This document shows positions 19,159 to 27,372 of a stretch of DNA of 27,417 bases, piece by piece (positions within the stretch are counted from its first letter, which is position 1; every line of letters starts with the position of its first letter). The position numbers were made by a program, and so were the translations under genes. The notes under the pieces are model-generated. The model made no database searches and had not been told where the DNA came from. It worked only from the letters and a program-made list of their open reading frames with translations. Source of the stretch: Girardia tigrina. Its lineage: Eukaryota; Platyhelminthes; Tricladida; Dugesiidae. The stretch is taken from assembly GCA_001938485.1 (NCBI GenBank), contig MQRK01189838.1, positions 4,076-31,492 on the forward strand, in the 5' to 3' direction.

Positions 19159-20117
19159 GATATTAATTAATTTCAATTCAAATATATTAATGAACTAACA
19201 AATTATATTATTATTGTTATCCATTTAAAATAAAATGACTAATTCCGATTCTAAGATTTATTAATTAAAACAATATCTATAATCTCTACTATTTAATGGG
19301 GAAATAGTGATGTTATAATGACTCACATTTTCAAAGCCTTTTAATTGGTTAACAATCTCAAACATACACATACTATAAATATACATTCAGCATACATTCA
19401 ACATCAGACAATTAACCCATTTTATTGTATCATCACAACTGACTTTACGCAATAAATTTCATCAGCAATCACTCAATAATTATTATGTAATTGATCTTAG
19501 TTTTTCTCTTTGTAACAAACAATATTTATTACTTAACTATTACTACTAACAATTATTATAAAGTTTAAGTTTATTTTTTCTTCAAAACAAAAATTCCATT
19601 CTTATTTTCAGTAAATAAATTTCCATTGTTATTTTTAGAAAAAAAGTTTTTTTATCAAAGTATATTTTTCGTGGCTAATTTCATTTACATCCATTCCAAA
19701 AATTTATTATTTATATATATTAATATTCTGTTAATTATACTCAAAAAAAATTTCTAATTCTTTTAAATTATTTTATTGTTTATCTTGGTTTTACATTCCA
19801 ATAATAATAATAATAATGCGCTCGGATCCCGGCCAAATCGTTATCATCCAACGTGGCGATCATTGATAAAATAAATTCGATTTATGAAAAGATAATAATT
19901 CGATAAAAAACACAATGCAAAGAGGTTCCACACTTTATTTTTAAAACCACCCGAAAATTAGAATATTCAAACAAATATATTTTATTGTTTTTTGTATTTT
20001 TTTCAGAACCCGTTGCTTAATTTTCTGTTATTATCATATTACTTTCCACTTTGATTATTTCCTTCATTTGTGTTTGTCATTAAAAATCGATATTTTAAAA
20101 TAATTCGATTTTAAATA
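19159..20117. other. No gene seen
   Basis: A short (TAA)n run lies at 19799-19816, followed by a GC-richer patch, 19817-19862 (GCGCTCGGATCCCGGCC). The patch contains no coding frame and no recognised end. The rest is AT-rich. Confidence 0.5.
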
Positions 20118-20352
20118 TCTTATCTTATAAAAGCCTAAGTCACTCACTGCTTCACTAACGCTCATATTATCTACTTACAATTGTAAATAGATATTTATAT
20201 TAATAATAATTCATATGGAAAATTATTATTAGCAGAATTATTCATGATAATTTTCAATATGAATTATTATTAATATAATTATCTACTTACAATTGTAAGT
20301 AGATAATATGAAATATAATTATATCCGTCATACATGACGGCTTATTTACTAG
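20118..20352 (+). mobile_element. Short non-autonomous Helitron, copy 2
   Basis: Starts TCTTATCTTATAAAAGCC after an A at 20117. Ends with the perfect hairpin CCGTCAT-AC-ATGACGG (20325-20340), an 8-base spacer and CTAG (20349-20352) followed by T. This is the full Helitron end set: 5' TC, 3' hairpin, CTRR, insertion between A and T. Between lies a long palindrome: arms about 20166-20228 and 20247-20308 carry TTACTTACAATTGTAAGTA-type blocks and AATAATTCATATGGAAAATT-type inner arms. No helicase gene. It shares both ends with copy 1 at 5923-6138. Confidence 0.82.
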
Positions 20353-21209
20353 TATCACAATAATAATAACAATAAAAGTTATAATAATAAAAATATTAAT
20401 AATCCATTCAGTTTAAATAAAAGATTTAGTACAAATAAATTCATAAATAAGAGTGACTTAAGAAAAAAATTATTAAAAAGTGGTATACAGATAGAAAAAG
20501 GATGTGAAAGAAAGACAAGAAATTAAGTAATTTTCAGATTTTATTTATTTTTTATTTGCTTCTTAAATTAACTAAATTAATTATTTTATTGACTATTAAT
20601 TATTAAATAATGAAATAGTTTTCTTTTATTCAAAGAAAATTTTACAAATTTGATACACCAAATATATGTGTAAATAGAGAGAAGAAAACTGCTTCATATT
20701 TTATAAATAATCACACAAGATTGAGTTCTTTTTTTCAATAGAATTTGTGAGTAAAAACAGAATATTTTCTGATTAATTAAAGCGCTAAATATTCCCGTAT
20801 AAAACGACTATTATACATTAAAGTTTCCTATAAAAATCCCATTTTATAAACAAGAAAAAAATTCTCGAAGTCACAAAAAGATTTACAAGAAAAATAATTA
20901 ATCTTCAATCATAAAAACAAAGTTGACATGTGTAAAATAGAATCAACGACACCGTCAATTTAATATTAATGAATATCAATAATAAAACTTTCGTGTAAGA
21001 TTTTTTTACTCTTTTTTGACAGTTTGATTAGTTTAAATAATTTTTTTTCTTGAAATAATTTACCGATATTTCAAAATTGAAATTGTACATGGAACACCTC
21101 CATTGAACATTAGAGAACACTTAAACAACCTTAAGATATTTATATTTGTATAAATAACGTTATTTCAGCTAAACAACTAGAAGAAATTGAATATAAAAGC
21201 TGTATATTT
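20353..21209. other. AT-rich, no gene seen
   Basis: Starts with a (TAA)-rich run (to about 20400). No coding frame or repeat end recognised. Confidence 0.5.
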
Positions 21210-21446
21210 AACCCTTAATAACCTAGAGTTTCACTTTTGATACTAATCTTTTAAACCGAATGTTCACATTACTATTAGTTATTTTTATAGGTTGGCTGTA
21301 CGTATTTTACTGTTGTATAATATTCTTTCCAACGAAATTAAAAAAAATCAAATGTCGTTATTGTTTTATTTTATCTATGACATTTTACTTGCGCGGCAAA
21401 GTGAACAAGTAAAATCACTTTCGTAAATCAGGCTACTAAGGGTTAA
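21210..21446. mobile_element. piggyBac-type MITE, second family
   Basis: Element 21214-21442 (229 bp) between TTAA at 21210-21213 and 21443-21446. The ends are CCCTTAATAACCT and, reverse-complemented, CCCTTAGTAGCCT, matching at 11 of 13. The end sequence differs from the MITE at 526-766 after CCCTT, so the two belong to different piggyBac families. No transposase inside. Confidence 0.82.
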
Positions 21447-21489
21447 CTACAAATATACAATAACATGAACAAACGTAAACTTGACTAGA

Positions 21490-21718
21490 CGTAAATGTGA
21501 AATGCCGCGCGTCGCGGTGACGCCTTTATCGAACGAAGTTGAGCGATCTACACCGATCGCATCGCACGAAGTCACGAGCGTGCTTTCATAGCGTAGTAGA
21601 ATAATGTATACGTTGCGCCCGCGTTTCCAGTATCTCTCTAATAAATCCATATTTGTCACTTTTTCTTTTTTATCATTTAATTTTTTATATTTAATTTTAA
21701 TTTTTTTATTTAGTGAGG
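21490..21718 (+). mobile_element. GC-rich solo-LTR-like fossil
   Basis: A GC-rich island (CCGCGCGTCGCGGTGACGCC near 21504) abuts the piggyBac MITE. It can be framed as TG...CA (21496-21658) with CTCTAATAAA, a poly(A)-type signal, at 21636-21645. Shortly after comes TGGCGCCGAGTG (21719 on), similar in form to a tRNA-primed binding site. That layout suggests the left LTR and start of an LTR element with nothing coding after it. No second LTR and no target duplication is found, so this is a guess from layout; another GC-rich repeat class is possible. Confidence 0.3.
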
Positions 21719-21719
21719 T

Positions 21720-21767
21720 GGCGCCGAGTGAAAGAGGCGCTTGCCGGCGCCTTTTTCACTCGGCGCC
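21720..21767. repeat. GC-rich 21-bp hairpin
   Basis: The left arm 21720-21740 (starts GGCGCCGAGTGAAAG) and the right arm 21747-21767 (ends CACTCGGCGCC) pair at 20 of 21 positions. The odd pair is G-T, which still pairs in RNA. The loop is TTGCCG. It contrasts sharply with the AT-rich flanks. GC-rich sequence goes on to about 21812. It may be a palindromic transposon end or the remains of a primer-binding region. Confidence 0.75.
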
Positions 21768-21994
21768 CTTGTGCGGGGCACAATATGAACAATCATACGC
21801 GGCGGCCCTGTCTGTTCACAACTCCAAATTAATTAAAAATTCAAAAACTTTTTAACTTTTCCCTAAAAGCACACCATAATAAAAAAATGTTGGATCGTCA
21901 TACATGTCTTCTAAGGAAGAGTTCTTGTTTTATAAGTTTCTTCTGCAAATTAAAAAACTGTAGACTTTCTATGAATGCTAAATAATTTCTTTAC

Positions 21995-22144
21995 AAAACA
22001 CAATTCGGAATGGAAGAGAAAACTTCATTCAATTTATACAGTGAATCTGGGATGCTTGGCAATTTATCCGGTCTTGTCGGGTTAATAAAAATAGCGTCTA
22101 AACGTTCAACATTGATGTTTAATAGGCAACAAAAGTTCATCCAG
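21995..22144 (-). CDS. Candidate internal exon, unknown gene
   Basis: On the minus strand a good acceptor (ATTACTTCTTTTAG) ends at 22145. It is followed by 150 bases open in one frame to a GTAAAG donor (21994-21989). The frame reads WMNFCCLLNINVERLDAIFI, NPTRPDKLPSIPDSLYKLNE, VFSSIPNCV and would stop at 21991 if not spliced. Residue make-up is normal for a protein and not that of AT-rich chance reading. The exon length is a multiple of three. I do not recognise the family. No neighbouring exon was identified, so it could also be a retrotransposon remnant. Confidence 0.35.
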
Positions 22145-22471
22145 CTAAAAGAAGTAATATCAATTTTTATTACCGTAAGGATAAATATTTATATCTATAT
22201 TATTTTTACTATACGAAGATAATATTTGCAATATTATAATAATGGATCCAAAATATTCTGAATTAAGTCTCTTGATGATTTTTGTTTAAATAAACAAAAA
22301 ACGCACACTTTTTTAAATAAGAATAAATTTTTGAAATTTCGACTTATTAATTATTGATGGAAAATTCTTAAAATTACCATTGTGAATTTTTTGAGAAGCA
22401 GAGCGCTAAACCATCATTGTTTTAAAGCACTGTGGCTATTAATAAAAATTTATTCTAAAAATAATTAGTCT

Positions 22472-22522
22472 GTTAAAGTTTTTATGAGACATATTTAGGA
22501 TGTCTTATAAAAAACTTTCAAG
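22472..22522. repeat. Imperfect 20-bp hairpin
   Basis: GTTAAAGTTTTTATGAGACA and TGTCTTATAAAAAACTTTCA pair with about two defects around a 9-base loop. No gene is adjacent. Origin unknown; possibly a short inverted-repeat element. Confidence 0.45.
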
Positions 22523-23099
22523 GGGTCCATTATATCAAAAAGGTTAAGTCTTAGAGGAAGAGCCCAATAGTTATTTGTAATTCGACCTAGCTCGATTATC
22601 TCTTTTTCTTTTCGGTTGTTGAGCAGATCACAGTAATTTATTTTTCCTCTTTTGTTTATTAACATTTTATATTATAGTTATTGTTTGTGAAGGAAGTATC
22701 AAAACTGAATATTTATTTTAAAGTACTTATTTAAATAATATACTTCATGCAACAAACATGTTTAAATATTCTTGTAAAAAAAGTTAACTCAGCTCAATAT
22801 ATGTGAAAATTATCTAGATTAGAATTATTAAATACGTCTGATTTTTTTCGTCTTTATTTCTCTTTTTCCAAGATCATGAATAAGAAACGTTTGTATCAGA
22901 TAACATAAGACAACTTAATTACGGTTTTCTAGAGAAAGTCAAGCATTTTATGAAGGGTCTTTTTAGGTATGACATTATATATGAAGAGAGAACAGAAACT
23001 AACTTTTTATTAAACGAAACGATTAAAAAAAACTTACGTATTTATTAGAACATTTATAATGAATGAAATAAGTTGAACCAATATTTGATTTTGTAAATA
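22523..23099. other. No gene recognised
   Basis: Composition is more mixed than the pure AT deserts. TTTTTAGGTATGACATTATA near 22961 loosely resembles the inverse of the mariner right end (near 23431-23447) and could be its left end after internal deletion. Otherwise nothing was identified. Confidence 0.35.
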
Positions 23100-23450
23100 C
23101 ATAAATTCAAGTGTTAAAAATAGATATTGCACACTCTGCTTTCACGAAATGAATTTGAGTTGGAACTTCTGCATTATCCTCCATACTCAGTAGACTTTTC
23201 TTCAACTGACTATCATTTTTTCCTCAATTTGAACAACCATATGATAGGAAAGAAATTTAAATATAAAATGCCGTAAAAATGACCTTTAAGGAATTTATAG
23301 ATTTCCACCTACTAAATTTTTAGTCAAATGGCAAAAATGAGTCGATAATATAGGTACATACTTTGATGAATGACATAAATATTTTTGTCAGTAAATTATC
23401 AATAAACGCTAACTTTAGTTCTAAAAATTTCATACTTGACGACCTAATAA
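23100..23450 (+). pseudogene. mariner transposase 3' end, decayed
   Basis: The frame at 23154-23262 reads ELELLHYPPYSVDFSSTDYH and then FFLNLNNHMIGKKFKYKM. It aligns with the mariner signature HPPYSPDLAPTDYHFF..L..FL.GK.F, where the aspartate of YSPD (here YSVD) is the third catalytic residue. After stops and frame changes come VKMTFKEFIDF (near 23273) and pieces that fit the mariner ending (KWQK.V...G.YFDE) up to about 23376. CATACTTGACGACCTAATA (23431-23449) looks like the right terminal repeat next to a TA. The N-terminal two thirds are missing or unreadable. Confidence 0.7.
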
Positions 23451-23500
23451 TTACAAATATTTTTTAGGTAATTAAATTTATTAAAAATAATATTACAAAC

Positions 23501-23503
<3 letters not shown>

Positions 23504-23546
<43 letters not shown>
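23504..23546. repeat. (TA)n microsatellite
   Basis: A pure TA run following ACACGCGCA. Confidence 0.9.
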
Positions 23547-23548
<2 letters not shown>

Positions 23549-23813
23549 TAGCACGGGTGTGGTTGACATTGTTTATTAAACAATTAACTATTTTTATAAT
23601 GATTGTAGATTCCATCATTGATTTCCGCTTTTCTCATGTAAAATTCTCTTCAGTATTATTACTTACATTCCTATTTATTTAAGCATTTTTTTTGTTTTGA
23701 ATGATGAACATATAGTTCTTTTTATCAAAAATGAGATCTTGTTGGTTGTTTATGAACAAAGGATTTCTTCTGAAACAATAATTCCTTTGTGTAGAGGTTG
23801 TGTAAAGTCTTTT
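23547..23813. other. No gene seen
   Basis: AT-rich sequence between the microsatellite and the GC-richer patch; nothing recognised on either strand. Confidence 0.45.
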
Positions 23814-23978
23814 TTATATGACTCTGTAAAATAACATTAGATTATATTTCACTTCTGTAACTGTAAGTGTTAAGGATCGGTCGATTTTAGCAGTAGCGGG
23901 ATACAGCGGATCATGGGAGCGCTCGGTCTCGGAAAAGATATGTTGGCCCCATAAATTGATTAGAAAATCGCACAGGGT
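23814..23978 (-). other. GC-richer island with open frame, unknown
   Basis: Bases 23875-23965 are clearly GC-richer than the flanks. On the minus strand a frame is open for 54 codons and reads CDFLINLWGQHIFSETERSH, then DPLYPATAKIDRSLTLTVTE, ending at 23814. The peptide looks protein-like but I do not recognise it, and there is no ATG at its head. It lies 34 bases downstream of the SLC35F-like exon on the same strand, so it could be part of that gene or a separate inserted fragment. Confidence 0.25.
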
Positions 23979-24011
23979 TTATATAACCGTTGAAGAAATC
24001 TTATCATCGTT

Positions 24012-24356
24012 TTAACTGCATATATCCAATAACTTTGGATCACTTAATTTTTTATTATGTCGTTTGTCAATCTGAAACTGTCCAGGAGAATAATATTTAT
24101 GAGGACATGCCAATTTGCGCCAGTGAGAACTGACAACAAATCCTAAGAGGAATAAAGTAAAAATTGAGCTTTTAAGATATGTTGATAGAAATGGTTTATT
24201 ATAATTTTTTTCACAAATATATATGATCAGTTCTGATGATAAGACCCAAATTAAGTTAACCAAAATCAAAATATATGTATCCAATATCAAATGTTTTTTT
24301 TGGAAACCATCATCAGATAAAAAAACACTTATTTTCTTTTTTGTAATCGAAATAGG
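24012..24356 (-). CDS. SLC35F5-like transporter exon (helices 1-2)
   Basis: The minus-strand frame is open from 24356 to a stop at 24012. From about 24290 it reads LILDTYILILVNLIWVLSSE, LIIYICEKN, YNKPFLSTYLKSSIFTLFLL, GF. It matches the start of SLC35F5-type solute carriers, where human SLC35F5 has VIWVASSEL...YNKPFFSTFAKTSMF..YLLGF. Two hydrophobic helices are evident, about residues 5-26 and 42-60 of that stretch. No ATG opens the frame, so it is probably an exon with its start further upstream (above 24356). A GTCAGT donor at 24134-24129 right after LLGFV could end the exon; the residues after it (HWRKLACPHKYYSPG...) have no counterpart that I know. No further exon was found below it, so this may be a lone exon of a large-intron gene or a broken copy. 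Confidence 0.55.
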   Translation of the reverse strand, partial: PISITKKKISVFLSDDGFQKKHLILDTYILILVNLIWVLSSELIIYICEKNYNKPFLSTYLKSSIFTLFLLGFVVSSHWRKLACPHKYYSPGQFQIDKRHNKKLSDPKLLDICS

Positions 24357-24359
24357 TTA

Positions 24360-24950
24360 TTTTATACGACTCATTCATAGTAAAATCACAACATTGTTTT
24401 ACCATCATTTATTTAAAATTCATCGAAATTTCATCAATTTTTAAATCAGATCCTTAATCATTTTTTGAACATTCACAAGAATCAAACATCATTATAAAAA
24501 TTTCACAAATCATCAATTCACGAATACTTTTTTCTGAACAATGACAATGAGTCTAATTAACTTTAAACATTCGCAAAATTTATTTAAATCAAGCAAGCGA
24601 AAAGGCAAATGAAAATATTATCAGGGATTTTTATGGAGTTATGGAGATCTTTTCGAGGCAGAAACTTCGACATTTTTAAGTTACTTGATCGATAAGGCTG
24701 TTGATTGTTCATAAGAAGGAATGTAGGGTCGCATATATTGTATAAATACAAATATATATATATGATAAATAAATATAATAATTTAATTCTGAACAGTTAG
24801 TTATCGGAATTTTCTCTGGATTTGAATGACTCAAGTAAAAAGACGAAATTTGATCGCAGAAGAAAATATAAGTAGCATTGTTGAAGTGTGATATGGTATT
24901 AGTTGCGTCAGAAAATTCTTAAATTAACAAACAAACAAATTTTAAAATTC
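24360..24950. other. No gene recognised
   Basis: Upstream of the SLC35F-like exon and of the Penelope-like RT piece. Parts (24590-24730; 24790-24910) have mixed composition and could be decayed N-terminal RT or host intron; no motif could be read. Confidence 0.35.
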
Positions 24951-24954
24951 AATA

Positions 24955-25375
24955 AATAGTTGTATAAGCAAACTAATGGGGATGGCATGGGTTCACCGTT
25001 GATTAACAACAAATTGAGACTCTGAATGGTGTTTTATTGGAATCAATCTTTAGTTAATAAAATATATATTGATATATTTTTAGTTTTTAAAAATCAGGTG
25101 ATGTATTTCTATTTTAAAGATTTATAAATTCTTTACATCAAAATGTTGATTTTACAGATGAAAATGAAACAAATGGAGCCTTATCTTTTGTGGATCTTTT
25201 GTTTGTAAGAAAATTCCTTAGTTACGAGACTGGATTTTATAAGAAGCAAACTTATACATGCTTATATACTTCACCGGACAGAGTATATGAAGCGAAATAT
25301 AAAAGAAACATGATAGAGGCTTAATTTATCGCCCTTGGTCGATGTCTTAAATCTATAGAAAGGGTTAATAAATTA
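24955..25375 (+). pseudogene. Penelope-like reverse transcriptase, decayed
   Basis: RT motifs appear in order on the plus strand in shifting frames. YKQTNGDGMGSPLI (24963 on) fits the PLE block YKQ.DGVAMGSPL. YIDIFLVFKN (25065 on) corresponds to the catalytic Y.DD box, with the second aspartate lost. FINSLHQNVDFTDENETNGA (25125 on) and LSFVDLLFVRKF fit the FT.E.E...LPFLDV.V.R block. ETGFYKKQTYTCLY and SPDRVYEAKYKRNMIEA fit the thumb (T.VYRKPT.T..Y). The piece fades after 25370. Stops and frame shifts make it dead. No endonuclease domain follows before the 3' tail at 25685, so it was deleted or lost. Confidence 0.7.
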
Positions 25376-25684
25376 AGTTTTCGTTAAATAAATTTTGAGA
25401 ATTTCAGAAATATTCGAAAAAATCAATTTATCAGCACTTTTTCAAAGATGTTGATATGGATTCTGAATGTACGTATATGAGTTACTATTCAAGTGAATGA
25501 GCACATTTTTGATATTCTGCTTCCTTCTGCCTCTAAAATCAATGTGCAATATGTGCAAATTTGCACATTATGCTAATTATAGGAAAAAGTAATCAATATA
25601 TGGAATTTATATATCTGTTAAAATTGTATTATTCAAACAATTCAATATTCTAAGTTTCTTTAAATCAAATGGCAATTTCGTCAA
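25376..25684. other. No gene seen
   Basis: This is where the Penelope endonuclease should lie. No CxxC...YIGET block is readable on either strand. A short palindrome (TGTGCAAATTTGCACA, 25552-25567) is visible. Confidence 0.4.
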
Positions 25685-25798
25685 TAAACAAAAATAACAC
25701 CATTTTAATTTTAAATTTTTATTTGAATCGAAATAAAAAATAAGCGAAACATGTTTTCAAATAAAAATTTAAAATTAAAATGGTGTTATTTTTGTTTA
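25685..25798. repeat. Perfect 42-bp inverted repeat of the PLE tail
   Basis: The left arm 25685-25726 and right arm 25757-25798 are perfectly complementary over 42 bases (right arm starts TCAAATAAAAATTTAAAATT). The spacer is 30 bases and includes GCGAAACATGTTTT, the 3' half of hammerhead motif A. The right arm equals the tail at 52-93. So two type A tails lie head to head here. Confidence 0.9.
25744..25760 (+). ncRNA. Truncated hammerhead motif A (3' half)
   Basis: GCGAAACATGTTTTC is identical with 39-53 of the complete motif A, but CTGAAGA and most of stem II are replaced by AT-rich sequence. Not a working ribozyme by itself. Confidence 0.55.
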
Positions 25799-25824
25799 AT
25801 TCAATATTCATATACTAAACATCC

Positions 25825-25872
25825 AAAAATTGCTGATGATGATGTATGTAAACATCGAAACATGTCCAATAA
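25825..25872 (+). ncRNA. Hammerhead ribozyme motif B, complete core
   Basis: CTGATGA (25833-25839), extra T (25840), stem II GATGT/ACATC (25841-25845 with 25852-25856), GAAA (25857-25860), a two-pair stem III with AT loop, and GTC with cleavage expected after C25866. Stem I is ATTG (25829-25832) with CAAT (25867-25870). All invariant core positions are present. The single extra base between the core and stem II is shared with motif A and the other copies. It is followed after about 45 bases by a (TA) run, as at 6187 on the minus strand. Minimal stem III hammerheads of PLEs usually cleave better as dimers. Confidence 0.72.
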
Positions 25873-25911
25873 TTATATAAAAAAATCTTTAATCAAATTA
25901 TATTTTCGAAA

Positions 25912-25932
25912 TATATATATATATATATATAT
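25912..25932. repeat. (TA)n tail of the Penelope-like end
   Basis: A TA run that directly follows TTTTCGAAA of the motif B tail; the same junction is seen on the minus strand near 6187. Confidence 0.85.
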
Positions 25933-25939
25933 AATAAAT

Positions 25940-26590
25940 AACACAGTAAAAACGCAGATCCTCAGCAAAATATAAAAAAAGGAAGTTGATATTTATGAGA
26001 AATAATTAGTAAATACGAACCAAAAAATAATTTATAGTTCACCAAGACAATCTATCACAGATCAAGTGAAGAATATTGTATCGTCAACAGTGAAAGTATA
26101 TGAGTCTGGACAATATTTCTTTGAATTTAAATGATACAGTAACATATCCACAATATTAGTTTCAGGATTATGACTTGTAAATGTTTTGAGTTTACCGGAA
26201 ATAAATTATCGTACAACAAATTGTGATTTTGTAGGAAATTGAGATTCTTAATATTCTTCTCCAATTGTATTTGGATAGTTGAAGGATGGCAGGATCAGCG
26301 ACGGTTCGGACTATTATCAGATTAATTACAAAGTGACTTATAATTCAATTTCTATAAATGATCGCCTCTAGCGACACTGATTTTGTTTTAATTTCAATAA
26401 ATTTTATTTTTTTAAATAATTTTTCTCTTAATTAATATTAAATTTTATTTTAGTTTTTCTAAATGGGAATGATCATTTGCATTAATGATTTCAGGTGGTT
26501 CCATGAGATTGAGCGCTGGTCAACTCTTTAAGCAATAAACATTAGTGTCATGAAGATGAATATCATCAAAATCATAATTTAATTTTAATT
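25940..26590. other. No gene recognised
   Basis: On the minus strand, about 26285-26145 is open for some 50 codons (HPSTIQIQLEKNIKNLNFLQ and on), but no family is recognised. A more GC-balanced patch lies at 26280-26370 (CAGCGACGGTTCGGAC; TCTAGCGACACTG). Otherwise AT-rich. Confidence 0.35.
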
Positions 26591-26592
26591 TT

Positions 26593-26860
26593 TTACGGTT
26601 TTTTTGTTGAATCTTGAATGTTCTTTTGAGTATCTGATTCTCTCTGAGTGGCCAAATCTTTGGATTTAGCTAAACTTTTAAAATAAGATAAATAATTATT
26701 TTCTAGCATTTTCGTTTTGCCAGTCTGAACAAAGCTGGCATCCGTTGGCCATACTAATATGGCAGCTGTTACAGATTGTTAAATTGAACAGTTTCACTGA
26801 CATTCTTATCCAATTCCTTTCCTTCCATTTCTAACATTGCTTGGTTTTTAAAGAATAAAT
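26593..26860 (-). CDS. Two exon-like minus-strand frames, unknown
   Basis: Minus strand, first piece 26860-26769: FFKNQAMLEMEGKELDKNVS, then ETVQFNNL before a stop. The second piece is in another frame, 26783-26593: AAILVWPTDASFVQTGKTKM, LENNYLSYFKSLAKSKDLAT, QRESDTQKNIQDSTKKP before a stop. The residue make-up is protein-like (charged, few AT-codon runs). TCTGTAACAG lies at the switch and could hide a splice site, so this may be two exons or a broken gene. I recognise no domain. Confidence 0.3.
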
Positions 26861-26906
26861 AATGAATAAATAATTGATATATTATTTTGATACAAATAAA
26901 TATCCA

Positions 26907-26910
<4 letters not shown>

Positions 26911-26961
<51 letters not shown>
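26911..26961. repeat. (TA)n microsatellite
   Basis: A pure TA run of about 50 bases. Confidence 0.92.
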
Positions 26962-26964
<3 letters not shown>

Positions 26965-26967
<3 letters not shown>

Positions 26968-27371
26968 GATTAATATTTAATGAACACTTGTCAAATTTGT
27001 TTATCAGACCTGATTTATTACACATTGAAAACATAAATAAATTAACATTAATACAAATTTATGGTTATAAATATTGTTTGCTTCACTAAAAAACACGACA
27101 AGTGCTTCCATTTGTTAATAGTTAAAACAATTTATTGGTGTAATATAACAAAATACGATGATCAAGATCAAACGGGGAATGTTTGATTGTTATAAAATTA
27201 ATTAAATTTTGTTTGTTTTCTTAGAATTTTCGGTGAATGTAAAATGACAAAACGAAGGTATACATGGGAAAAGATAAAATTGAAGGGAATGCATGAGTAC
27301 ACATTTGGATGGTATGGCTGCAAGCATCATAAAATGATAGCTTATATTATCAGTATATGAAATTTAAAGAT
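26965..27371. other. No gene seen
   Basis: AT-rich with a patch of mixed composition at 27235-27330 (ACAAAACGAAGGTATACATG). No motif recognised. Confidence 0.4.

Positions 27372-27372
<1 letters not shown>

Noticed and set aside
23814-23978. GC-richer minus-strand frame as a second SLC35F5 exon
   Set aside because: The peptide does not match any SLC35F5 segment that I can recall, so no gene link is claimed.
25360-25378. GAAAGGGTTAA, like a piggyBac right end
   Set aside because: No TTAACCC partner is found to the left within the window apart from the two paired MITEs.
26874-27089. Reading frame with an IYIYIY run
   Set aside because: It is the (TA)n microsatellite translated.
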